Shown piece after piece: positions 1-7,827 of a stretch of 64,000 bases of DNA. Position 1 is the first letter of the stretch; every line of letters starts with the position of its first letter. The position numbers and the translations under genes were made by a program. The notes beneath the pieces were generated by a model. The model saw only the letters and a program-made list of their open reading frames with translations, had not been told where the DNA came from and made no database searches. Source of the stretch: Pontibacter lucknowensis (lineage in GTDB: Bacteria > Bacteroidota > Bacteroidia > Cytophagales > Hymenobacteraceae); the NCBI RefSeq assembly GCF_900156415.1, contig NZ_FTNM01000003.1, forward strand, positions 62,001 to 126,000, written 5' to 3'.

Positions 1-397
1 TTTCGGCTTTAGTGCTGGCTCCAAACAGCAGAGGGCCCATAAAATGGAAGCGCTTGAGCCAGGGCACAGGTATAATGCGGTGCAGCCGAAGGAAACCCAT
101 CAGGCGGTAGTACCAGGGGAGGACTTTGCTGCTGGCGATGCTTGAGATCAGGATGGTTTTGCGCGGGTTCAGGAATTTGGAAAGCTCAATTGCCACCACA
201 CCGCCAAAGGACATGCCTATCAGCACCGGGTTGGGTTCGGTGATCTGCTCTGCCAGCCGCACGGCATAGTCGTGTAGCGGTTCATCGTCATAGGGCTGAA
301 TCCAGCGCACGTATACCTTGCTGCTACACTTGAGGTGCAGAAACTGAAACATGCGCTCGTCCGCTCCGAGGCCGCTGATAAAATAAACGGTGCTCAT
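1..397 (-). CDS. alpha/beta hydrolase, 3' end cut by window edge
   Basis: An open frame on the minus strand starts at ATG 395-397 and runs off the left edge, so about 132 residues are visible. The N-terminus reads MSTVYFISGLGADERMF, like small alpha/beta hydrolases with an early oxyanion region. The nucleophile elbow is GMSFGG (about residues 62-67), matching GxSxG with Ser as the likely nucleophile. The catalytic acid and His would lie beyond the edge. Substrate cannot be inferred. It is followed on the same strand by an amino acid permease across a terminator, so the two are probably not co-transcribed. Confidence 0.8.
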   Translation of the reverse strand, partial: MSTVYFISGLGADERMFQFLHLKCSSKVYVRWIQPYDDEPLHDYAVRLAEQITEPNPVLIGMSFGGVVAIELSKFLNPRKTILISSIASSKVLPWYYRLMGFLRLHRIIPVPWLKRFHFMGPLLFGASTKAE

Positions 398-446
398 ACA
401 GCTTTGCGTTTACGGCAAGTGGCCGTGTACGGCAGCAAAGCTACAA

Positions 447-480
447 AAAAGCAGCCTGCCATACCTGACAGACTGCTTTT
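447..480 (-). terminator. rho-independent terminator of the APC permease
   Basis: Read on the minus strand, AAAAGCAG and CTGCTTTT pair as the outer stem, with a short inner CTG/CAG pairing, and a T-run follows. It lies about 25 nt after the permease stop codon and before the hydrolase start. Confidence 0.7.
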
Positions 481-502
481 CAATTATGCTTTAGGGTTAT
501 TC

Positions 503-1990
503 CTACAAACCGGACTCCTTCTTGAACTTGCTTCCGAAGAAATAATAGACAGGTATACCCAGCGCTACGATGATCAGGCCCGGCCAGGTATAGACTGGCT
601 TGTAAATAAGCAGGATGATGCAGATGCCGGACGCAATCAGCACATAAAGCGCTGGCAGAATTGGGTAGCCGAATGCTTTGTATGGGCGCTTCAGGTCTGG
701 CCGGCGCACACGCAGCACAAACACACCAGTCACTGTGATGATGTAAAAGAGCATTACTGCAAAGATCACGTAGTCGAGCAGGTCGTTGTAAGTGCCGGAG
801 AGACAGAGCATGCAGGCCCATATGCACTGTAGCCACAGAGCCGCAGCTGGTACGCCGTTTTTGTTCAGATGCCCCATCTTCTTGAAGAACAGGCCGTCTT
901 TGGCAATGGCATAGTATACCCTCGCCCCTGACAGGATGGCGCCGTTGTTACAACCGAAGGTCGAGATCATGATCAGAATGGCGATGCCTACCGTAGCTGG
1001 ATACCCGCCGATCACTTCCGCCACGGCTGTGGCTACACGGTCGTTGGAGGCATACTTAATGCCCTGGCCAATCACGTCTGTTGCGTTCGGGTCGCCGTTG
1101 AGGGGGAGCACGAGCAGGTATACCAGGTTGATGATCAGGTATAGCCCCATCACAATGGCACTACCGATCACCATGCTGAGCACGATGGTGCGCTTCGGGT
1201 TCACGATCTCATCGCCCGAAAAGCCGATGTTATTCCAGGAGTCAGCCGAGAACAAGGCGCCTACCATGGCAATGCCGATGGCTGTGATCAGCGCCATACC
1301 TACCGGAGGTGCTTCGCTGGTTCCAGTGGCCGCTGCGGCAGATCCCCAGAAATCAGAGAAGTTGGCCTGCACCGCCGTGTCGTTGATACCGAACAGCAGA
1401 CCAAACAGAATCAGGCCAAACAAAGCGATTAGTTTCGTGCTGCCAAAGATGTTCTGGATCAATTTACCGCTCTTCACGCCGCGAGAGTTGATATACGTCA
1501 GGTATAGGATGCTCACAATCGCCAGCAACTGCACGGAAGTGAAGTTAAATCCTGCCAGGGAAAACAACACATTGTCTTCGCTGAACCAGGGTATGAGCAC
1601 CCCGGTAAAGCGGGCGAAAGCCACGGCCACCGCTGCGATCACACCAGTCTGGATCACCAGAAACAGCGTCCAGCCATAAAGGAAGGCCACCATTTTGTTG
1701 TAGGCTTCCTTCAGGTATACATATTGCCCACCCACCTTCGGGAACATAGACGATAACTCGCCATAGCTGATGGCGCCCACCATGGTCAGGAATCCCGAAA
1801 GCACCCAGACCAGCAGCATGTTGCCTGGACTTACGACCGCCCTGGATATATCGGCTGTCACGATGAATATGCCGGAACCGATCATACCGCCGGTTACGAT
1901 CATGATGGCGTCGAAAAGGGTGATCTCCCGTTTGAAACCGCTTTCCTTCTCTTCTTTCTGTATTTGCTCTACTTCTTCTAAATCCTGCAT
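503..1990 (-). CDS. APC-family amino acid permease
   Basis: This 495-residue inner-membrane transporter has about 12 hydrophobic segments. The first carries GGMIGSGIFI, the signature of the amino acid/polyamine/organocation superfamily (AA_permease_2, LAT/SteT-like branch). It is expected to move amino acids by proton symport or exchange; the substrate cannot be read from sequence. The start is placed at ATG 1988-1990 (MQDLEEVEQIQ), because the 17-residue upstream extension (MPFCWATG...) looks non-coding. A TAATTTTG box on the minus strand (2053-2060) could be its -7 element, but no clear -33 box was seen. It is monocistronic, with its own terminator at 447-480. Confidence 0.9.
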   Translation of the reverse strand: MQDLEEVEQIQKEEKESGFKREITLFDAIMIVTGGMIGSGIFIVTADISRAVVSPGNMLLVWVLSGFLTMVGAISYGELSSMFPKVGGQYVYLKEAYNKMVAFLYGWTLFLVIQTGVIAAVAVAFARFTGVLIPWFSEDNVLFSLAGFNFTSVQLLAIVSILYLTYINSRGVKSGKLIQNIFGSTKLIALFGLILFGLLFGINDTAVQANFSDFWGSAAAATGTSEAPPVGMALITAIGIAMVGALFSADSWNNIGFSGDEIVNPKRTIVLSMVIGSAIVMGLYLIINLVYLLVLPLNGDPNATDVIGQGIKYASNDRVATAVAEVIGGYPATVGIAILIMISTFGCNNGAILSGARVYYAIAKDGLFFKKMGHLNKNGVPAAALWLQCIWACMLCLSGTYNDLLDYVIFAVMLFYIITVTGVFVLRVRRPDLKRPYKAFGYPILPALYVLIASGICIILLIYKPVYTWPGLIIVALGIPVYYFFGSKFKKESGL

Positions 1991-2261
1991 TGTAGCTGTC
2001 TGATACTTGCTTGTAAAGCCGGTTGCCCAACAAAATGGCAAAGGCCGGAAGGCAAAATTAAAGCTAATTTTTGGGGAAAGGATAATTACGGGTGATTATC
2101 TGTAGGAAAGCCAATAGCTAGTAAATAATATATAACGATACCTGGTAATTATTGCTCTTTTTGGCCTTTGTAAACTGTGGTCGTTCGTCTGATTTTTTGG
2201 GTCCTTCACGGATATTTCAAGCCCCTTGGTATAAAATAGTAGTAATTGTAGTAACAGTACC

Positions 2262-2292
2262 TTGCATAACAAAGTACTATAGAATAACTTTG
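2262..2292 (+). promoter_or_regulatory. Bacteroidota-type promoter for the small exported protein
   Basis: TTG at 2262-2264 is followed after 20 nt by TAACTTTG at 2285-2292, matching the -33/-7 consensus TTTG-N19/20-TAnnTTTG. It ends 38 nt before the ATG at 2331. The rest of the 340-bp gap (1991-2330) shows nothing recognisable apart from a possible minus-strand -7 box for the permease. Confidence 0.6.
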
Positions 2293-2330
2293 TCACAGTA
2301 ATTAATTGATAACCACTAAATATTAAAGCC

Positions 2331-2534
2331 ATGAAAGTATTATTCTTAATCGCCGCCACTGTATCATGCTTCGGTCTTGCATTGCAACCAAATACTCAAA
2401 ACACACAATCAGTAGATGCTGCTGTTGCCAGCACTGTCGATATGGAAATAGAAAAACCTGTGATGACTGTGCTGCTTGACACAGTATTGATCACACCTGT
2501 TGCGCCAAGTGCGGTAGCTGCTAACGTGCGCTAA
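2331..2534 (+). CDS. small exported protein of unknown function
   Basis: This 67-residue protein begins MKVLFLIAATVSCFGLA, a short signal-peptide-like stretch, possibly lipoprotein-like because a Cys follows VS. A Thr/Val/Ala-rich tail without recognisable domain follows. A good promoter lies just upstream, which argues that it is real. It is convergent with the next gene, and the two stop codons overlap by 2 bp (TAA 2532-2534, minus-strand TAG 2531-2533). I do not recognise the family and infer no function. Confidence 0.5.
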   Translation: MKVLFLIAATVSCFGLALQPNTQNTQSVDAAVASTVDMEIEKPVMTVLLDTVLITPVAPSAVAANVR

Positions 2535-3007
2535 GCCGTTGCAGCCCGCTGGTCGGCAGCCGCAGTGTCATCCTGCTTTCGCAGCCATTCCTCCGCAAGG
2601 GGACGTTCGTAAAAGCTTTTCATGCTGACTTCAGGTGTAATTCGCTCCTGGAGCTCACGGGCTGCAAGTTGGCTGAACATATTAAAGGAGTATACATGCG
2701 CCATAAACCGCAGGCCGGCTTCCATAGCGCAGGGCAGCCATTCAAACTGAAGCCAGTCATTTGCTTCCTGCCAGTCGCCGGTTACATCTGACTTGTCGTT
2801 TAGCAGCTTGGAGCAGCGCTTGCTTTTAAGAAGTTCCAAAAAGGCAAGTGAAGCGCTTACAACATTATCAGCGGTTATGTGCCCTTGCCATTTAGCCTCG
2901 ATGTACTCTTCCTTATGTTGGATGGTGACATACACATCACCCATTGCATGGTGCAACTTTATCGGTGCAGTTGGTGAGATCTCCGGTCGAATTATTCTGG
3001 GTGTCAT
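2531..3007 (-). CDS. STAS/SEC14-like hypothetical protein
   Basis: The protein has 158 residues, starting at ATG 3005-3007 (MTPRIIRPEISP). A longer frame to 3217 exists, but its extra 70 residues overlap the Rieske gene and look like random sequence. The body (GDVYVTIQHKEEYIEAKWQG, then a long helix with LLNDKSDVTGDW) resembles the small STAS/SpoIIAA-like cytosolic proteins common in Hymenobacteraceae, which have no established reaction. The assignment rests on overall pattern, not a catalytic motif. It lies downstream of the Rieske gene on the same strand with a 113-bp gap. Confidence 0.55.
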   Translation of the reverse strand: MTPRIIRPEISPTAPIKLHHAMGDVYVTIQHKEEYIEAKWQGHITADNVVSASLAFLELLKSKRCSKLLNDKSDVTGDWQEANDWLQFEWLPCAMEAGLRFMAHVYSFNMFSQLAARELQERITPEVSMKSFYERPLAEEWLRKQDDTAAADQRAATA

Positions 3008-3120
3008 AGAGGTAACATCAGATGGTTGCACCGCGCAATGTAAGCAAATTGGCCGCTTTGCCGACAAAAATGCGCTTAATTTGAGTGGAGTGCCACTATT
3101 GAGGGGTAAAAAGCACCTTT

Positions 3121-3483
3121 TCAGGCAGTAGAGGCTGTCTGCTCTATTCCCACAAACACACCTTCTTCCCTTAGCTCCACCCGGTGGAGAACTGCCTTGC
3201 GTGTGCGGAACTCGCACTCTCGCCCATTCTGCATGTTATACCTGTAGCTGTGCCAGGGGCATACCACTTCATCCAGATAGTTAGTAGTACCTTTACTAAG
3301 CGCATATCCCAGGTGCGGACAGGCATCATCGAGCGCAAAAAAGCCGGAGGCAGTATGCGCAAAGCAAATAGTCCGGCCATCCAGCACGAGTTGTTTGAGT
3401 TTACGGAGGGGCACCTGCTCGCGGGCTTCAGTCACGCTGTCAAATACTTTGTGCCAGGTATAGCTTGCTTCACTTTGTTCCAT
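3121..3483 (-). CDS. Rieske [2Fe-2S] ferredoxin-type protein
   Basis: This 120-residue soluble protein has both Rieske boxes: CPHLG (about residues 55-59) and CPWHSY (about 74-79). They give the two Cys and two His ligands of a [2Fe-2S] cluster. Length and arrangement fit stand-alone Rieske ferredoxins (NirD/bphF-like) that deliver electrons to an oxygenase or reductase. No such partner gene is adjacent, so its redox partner is unknown. It begins 8 bp after the stop codon of the upstream lipoprotein gene, so the two are probably co-transcribed. Confidence 0.88.
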   Translation of the reverse strand: MEQSEASYTWHKVFDSVTEAREQVPLRKLKQLVLDGRTICFAHTASGFFALDDACPHLGYALSKGTTNYLDEVVCPWHSYRYNMQNGRECEFRTRKAVLHRVELREEGVFVGIEQTASTA

Positions 3484-3491
3484 CTGTTCTG

Positions 3492-3863
3492 CTAGTGGCT
3501 TACCCGTATGGCAGTGGCATGGGCCTGCACCGGAAATGACTCCATGACCTGCTCGTCAAACCAAGCCTCGACTAAATGACCTTCACGCAAGTGCTCTAAT
3601 CGGAGTGTTGCTCCTTCGGTGTTCTCAATGTGCGTCTTGCCATCTATGCGGAGAGTCGCTTTGGCGTGATTGGTTTGCATACCTTCCACTGACTCAACCA
3701 GTATGACGGCCACGCCTTCTTTCTTTTTGGAATTCGTTTTTTTGATGTTGGTGATGTTGCCCTTTATGTCGGGCTGTGTGTTGGGAATCTGGAAGCCGTC
3801 CTGGGTCTGGCATCCAACCAGTAGGAGAGCAGCAAAGGGTAGTATATACAGGTATCTTCTCAT
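3492..3863 (-). CDS. DUF3221-like lipoprotein
   Basis: This 123-residue protein has a lipoprotein signal, MRRYLYILPFAALLLVGC, with Cys18 as the lipidation site. The mature part has a GxITxI start, an IDGKT strand and an ending with EAWFDEQVMESFPVQA, a pattern I associate with DUF3221 (YobA-like), small secreted beta-rich proteins of unknown role. It is the first gene of a probable two-gene unit with the Rieske protein. The 109-bp gap upstream shows no convincing promoter. Confidence 0.65.
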   Translation of the reverse strand: MRRYLYILPFAALLLVGCQTQDGFQIPNTQPDIKGNITNIKKTNSKKKEGVAVILVESVEGMQTNHAKATLRIDGKTHIENTEGATLRLEHLREGHLVEAWFDEQVMESFPVQAHATAIRVSH

Positions 3864-3972
3864 GGGTTCAAGCGTCGTCTCAGGCCTTTACCTAGCAGGC
3901 AGGGCATACTTTTGACATTTGTACGCATGAGGGAGATGATTAGTAATGGCTCAGGCGCAATTTATTTAAGGC

Positions 3973-4656
3973 CTATGCTACCCGCATAAACTGGTCTGAC
4001 AATTCTCTGCGCAGGTTATCGCCCTGTGTGTAGTATGAGAGGAAGTCAGTGCGGCGGCAGGTGGCCAGGCGTGGTTCCTGGCGCAGCGTGAGGCGTGAAC
4101 GCTTGCCTACTGTCAGCAGACCTATGCCTTTTCGCTCACATAGTTTGGATAGGTAGTCCGCCATGGCGTTACCGCGCCAGCACAGGCTGCTCACCTGTAA
4201 GCCCAGCCACTGGTGGTCGGCGGGCTGCTGCTTGAGTTGGTCCACTGCCGCTTTCAGTTGCTGCTGCATGTAGCGCTTGCGCAGATTGGAATGTAGTATA
4301 AAACCAGTCACTGCTAGTATAGCAGGTATGAGGGCCATCATCAGCCAATTGCCGGTCAGGTAGCAGAGGTAGGCTGCTGCGCCAAAAATAGAGGCAGCAG
4401 TTAAATAACGACTTCTGCCCAGTCCTTTTTTCTTGTAAGTGCTCAGCAGGTGCGCCAGTTTGTTAGAGGCGGAAATATTAAGTGACACGGCAAAAAAGCA
4501 ATTGTCGTGTTTCTGATAGGCAAACAGCGCATCGGCAAAAGTGCCCTGGTGCGTAGGCACCAGTCTGTTTATAAGTAAGCCAGATTTTTTTTCATGTTTG
4601 GCATAGTAGGAACCAAGAAATTCAATAGCTTGGTCTCCAATTCTGTTTTCTGCCAT
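3973..4656 (-). CDS. hypothetical protein with a central transmembrane hairpin
   Basis: The protein has 227 residues. The N-terminal ~75 residues are soluble (GDQAIEFLGSYY...), then two adjacent hydrophobic helices span about residues 82-120. A basic/Gln-rich linker follows, and the C-terminal part contains CERKGIGLLTVGK. That last pattern resembles the closing strand of some restriction-endonuclease-like folds, but no complete D-ExK set could be placed, so this is only a thought. Both soluble parts should face the same side of the membrane. Family not recognised. Confidence 0.6.
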   Translation of the reverse strand: MAENRIGDQAIEFLGSYYAKHEKKSGLLINRLVPTHQGTFADALFAYQKHDNCFFAVSLNISASNKLAHLLSTYKKKGLGRSRYLTAASIFGAAAYLCYLTGNWLMMALIPAILAVTGFILHSNLRKRYMQQQLKAAVDQLKQQPADHQWLGLQVSSLCWRGNAMADYLSKLCERKGIGLLTVGKRSRLTLRQEPRLATCRRTDFLSYYTQGDNLRRELSDQFMRVA

Positions 4657-5065
4657 ATACGTCAGATGTTTGTAGCCTTCAGATATATTGTTTCATAGTT
4701 GGGGCTACCCAGTAAAACTGACGAGCCTTAGGCAGGATGCGGTAAGTGTCTTCCACTTTTTTACAAATATAGGAAGCGTAAAATATAAAGCTAATAATTT
4801 GATTATTTTTTTGTAAAATTTACTTTAACCCATAGTATTCTTGGCTAAGTCCTGACTAGTCATATTACAAGACTATATCGCCTGAATTTGAACCATGAAG
4901 TAACAGGCTGTTTTAAGTGCAAAATAAATGTGCCAATTGTTATATGTCGGGTTGGAGCGACTTTCTGTCTTGTATAAACAGACAAAACTGGTTAGGCTGA
5001 CACAATTTTTTTAGATTTACAGCATAGTGATGAAGGTTCAATTCACTGCTTCTTTAACTAAAACC
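4657..5065. other. intergenic region between divergent genes
   Basis: This AT-rich gap lies between the divergent hypothetical protein and PIG-L genes. A minus-strand TATATTTG (4764-4771) fits a -7 box for the leftward gene, and TAGATTTA (5012-5019) is a weak -7 match for the rightward gene. Neither has a good -33 partner. No repeats or small genes were seen. Confidence 0.4.
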
Positions 5066-7597
5066 ATGAAAAAAAGTTTTTCGCTCTTTTTTGTCTTGTG
5101 CTCGCTGCTTTCTGTAGGGATACTCAAGGCGCAGTCACCTGCTAAACCGCATGCTGCCGAGCTACTGCAGGATATCAAAAAGCTGAACGTGCTGGGTACC
5201 GTGCTGTATGTGGCAGCGCATCCCGACGATGAAAATACCCGCTTTATTGCCTACCTGTCTAACGAGAAACTCTACAACACAGGCTACCTGTCGGTGACCC
5301 GCGGTGATGGCGGGCAAAACCTCATCGGACCAGAGATCCGGGAGGGGCTGGGCCTTATCCGCACGCAGGAGTTGCTGCAGGCCCGTCGCACGGATGGAGG
5401 GCAGCAGTTTTTTACCCGCGCCAACGACTTTGGCTTTTCAAAAAATCCTGAGGAGACTTTTGCGACCTGGGATAAGGAGAAGGTGCTGCACGATGTGGTA
5501 TGGGCGATCCGCAAGTTCAGGCCTGATGTGATCATTACCCGCTTCTCTCCCCGTCCATCTGAAACGCACGGGCACCACACCGCTTCGGCTATGCTGGCCA
5601 ATGAAGCGTTTGAAGCAGCTGCTGACCCAAAACGCTTTCCCGAGCAGCTTAAGCACGTGCAGGTATGGCAGGCCAAGCGGGTGCTTTGGAATACCGGCGT
5701 ATGGTCCTTCCGTAGCCAGAAAGAGTTTGAGGACTATGGTTCACAACTATTAAAAGTGGATGTGGGTGGCTATAATCCGTTGCTGGGCAAGTCCTACCCG
5801 GAGATCGCCGCCCTGAGTCGCAGTATGCACAAGAGCCAGGGCTTCGGCTCGACAGGTACACGTGGTGTTACGATAGAATATTTGGAGCATACTAAAGGCG
5901 AGAGAGCTAAAGAAGAACTGTTTGAAGGTATAAATACCAGCTGGAGCCGCGTGAAAGGCAGCGAAAAAGTAGCAGCACTTTTGCAGCAGGCGGTAACAGA
6001 GTTTAAGCCGGAGCAACCGGCAGCCGTAGTGCCGACGCTGTTGGCAGCCCGAAAAGAACTGGCCAAGCTGCCTGATAGCTATTGGAAACGACTCAAGACG
6101 CAGGAACTGGAGCAGGTGGTGAAGCATAGCCTGGGCCTATACCTGGAGGCTGTGGCTACGGAATATGCCGTAACACCGGGCGAGCAACTGAACCTGCAGC
6201 TGGAGGCTATCAACCGCTCGGCTATACCTGTGCAGCTAGTGAGCATGCGCCATAGCTTTGCTGCCAAAGACAGCAGCCTGAATAAAACACTCGCTCCGAA
6301 CGAAGGGCATCTTATACCTTTCAGAATGCAGGTTCCGGTTTCGGCACCACTCTCGCAACCGTACTGGCTACGGCAGGAGGGAACGCTGGGCCTGTTCCGG
6401 GTAGATGACTTGCAGGAGATCGGAGCACCTGAAAACCAACCGGCCGCTGAGGTACAGCTTGACCTGCTGATCAGCGGCGAGCCTTTCCGCTATACTGTGC
6501 CGGTGGTGTACAAGCGCAACGATCCCGTGGATGGCGAACAGTACCGACCGCTGGCCATTACGCCGCCCGTGTTTGTGAACATCTCCGAGAAAGTACTGAT
6601 GTTCGCCTCGCAGGAGCCAAAACCGGTGCACGTGCTGGTGAAATCGGGCAAGGCAGGTATGAAAGGCAATCTGGCACTGCAGCTGCCGAAAGGCTGGCGG
6701 GCGGAGCCGGCGCAAGTGGCATTTGATCTGGAGCAAAACGGAGCCGAGCAACTGGTGCGCTTCATGGTGCATCCACCCAAAGGGCAGCAGGAAGTAGAAT
6801 TGAAAGCCGTGGCCACGGTAGCAGGCAAGCCCTATACCCGTGGACTCAACGTGATCCAGTATAGCCATATCCCAACACAGACCACTTTCCCGGAGGCTGT
6901 GACCAAAGCCGTGCGCCTCGACCTGAAGCGCAATGGAGAGCAGATCGCCTACCTGATGGGAGCCGGTGACGACATTCCTGCGAGTCTGCAGCAGATCGGG
7001 TATAACGTGACCCTACTCAAAGACGAGGATATTACAGAACAGAATCTGAAGCGCTTCGATGCTGTGATACTTGGGGTTAGGGCCTACAACACGGTGGAGC
7101 GCATGAACTTTTACCAGCCACGTCTGCTCAATTACGTGCAGCAGGGCGGTACAGTCATCGTGCAGTATAACACCGGGCACAGTCTTAAGACGAATAACAT
7201 CGCTCCTTATCCTTTGAAGATTTCCAGTCAGCGGGTGACGGTAGAAGATGCTGAGGTTCGTTTCCTGAAACCGAATCACCAGGCACTGAACAGCCCGAAC
7301 AAAATCACTAAAAAGGACTTTGAAGGCTGGGTACAGGAACGCGGCTTATATTTCCCGAGCGAATGGAGCAAGGAGTTTGAAGCGATCCTTTCGAGCAACG
7401 ACCCGGGTGAGCCAGCCCGCGACGGTGGCCTTTTGATTGCCCGCTATGGCAAAGGGCACTTCGTGTATACCGGCTACTCCTGGTTCAGACAACTGCCCGC
7501 CGGTGTGCCAGGTGCCTACCGCATCTTCACCAACCTGATCTCGCTTGGAAACGGTCACGGTGGCCAGGGAAGCAGCGCTGAAAGTGCTGTTAAATAA
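5066..7597 (+). CDS. exported PIG-L/LmbE family deacetylase with C-terminal amidotransferase-like domain
   Basis: The protein has 843 residues from ATG 5066 (MKKSFSLFFVLCSLLSVG, a signal peptide ending at KAQ); an upstream ATG at 5027 would put 13 extra residues before the signal. The PIG-L domain has the zinc motif HPDDE (about residues 52-56), GDGGQN and HGHHTAS (about 168-174), predicting a Zn-dependent N-acetyl hydrolase on an amino sugar or similar. A long beta-sandwich middle follows, then a Rossmann-like C-terminal part (YLMGAGDDIP, FDAVILGVRAYN) like the glutamine-amidotransferase-like/ThuA domains found in sugar enzymes. It heads an operon with a small membrane protein and a sodium symporter, which suggests uptake and processing of the same compound. 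Confidence 0.88.
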   Translation: MKKSFSLFFVLCSLLSVGILKAQSPAKPHAAELLQDIKKLNVLGTVLYVAAHPDDENTRFIAYLSNEKLYNTGYLSVTRGDGGQNLIGPEIREGLGLIRTQELLQARRTDGGQQFFTRANDFGFSKNPEETFATWDKEKVLHDVVWAIRKFRPDVIITRFSPRPSETHGHHTASAMLANEAFEAAADPKRFPEQLKHVQVWQAKRVLWNTGVWSFRSQKEFEDYGSQLLKVDVGGYNPLLGKSYPEIAALSRSMHKSQGFGSTGTRGVTIEYLEHTKGERAKEELFEGINTSWSRVKGSEKVAALLQQAVTEFKPEQPAAVVPTLLAARKELAKLPDSYWKRLKTQELEQVVKHSLGLYLEAVATEYAVTPGEQLNLQLEAINRSAIPVQLVSMRHSFAAKDSSLNKTLAPNEGHLIPFRMQVPVSAPLSQPYWLRQEGTLGLFRVDDLQEIGAPENQPAAEVQLDLLISGEPFRYTVPVVYKRNDPVDGEQYRPLAITPPVFVNISEKVLMFASQEPKPVHVLVKSGKAGMKGNLALQLPKGWRAEPAQVAFDLEQNGAEQLVRFMVHPPKGQQEVELKAVATVAGKPYTRGLNVIQYSHIPTQTTFPEAVTKAVRLDLKRNGEQIAYLMGAGDDIPASLQQIGYNVTLLKDEDITEQNLKRFDAVILGVRAYNTVERMNFYQPRLLNYVQQGGTVIVQYNTGHSLKTNNIAPYPLKISSQRVTVEDAEVRFLKPNHQALNSPNKITKKDFEGWVQERGLYFPSEWSKEFEAILSSNDPGEPARDGGLLIARYGKGHFVYTGYSWFRQLPAGVPGAYRIFTNLISLGNGHGGQGSSAESAVK

Positions 7598-7683
7598 AAG
7601 GAGCCATTCAAAATCTGCAGTTCAAGATACCCAGTGAGTAGTCCTGTACTTTTTGCTACAATGACTACTGTCTAAAGAAAACC

Positions 7684-7827
7684 ATGAAAGAAACCGATAG
7701 TAAGCCTAACGAGGAGCTCGACAAGCCGCCTTTTTTTGAGAGTTGGAAAAGTATGTACTGGCTGGTGCTGGGCAATCTCGCTTTTCTGATCACCCTGTTT
7801 TACATCATCACCCGCATCTATTCATGA
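7684..7827 (+). CDS. 47-residue single-span membrane protein upstream of the symporter
   Basis: ATG 7684 opens a 47-codon frame with a polar N-terminus (MKETDSKPNEELDKPP) and one strong transmembrane helix (YWLVLGNLAFLITLFYIITR). Its TGA (7825-7827) overlaps the symporter ATG (7824-7826) as ATGA, the classic translational-coupling arrangement. By analogy with small subunits that accompany some sodium/solute symporters, it may be an accessory subunit; this is inference from position and topology. Confidence 0.7.
   Translation: MKETDSKPNEELDKPPFFESWKSMYWLVLGNLAFLITLFYIITRIYS

Noticed and set aside
2531..3217. Longer start for the STAS-like gene
   Set aside because: The extra 70 residues overlap the Rieske gene and are Cys/Arg-rich with no domain character; the ATG at 3007 gives a normal protein.
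4657..5065. Possible small RNA or riboswitch upstream of the PIG-L gene
   Set aside because: No stable hairpin, terminator or recognisable aptamer motif could be seen; only weak promoter-like boxes.
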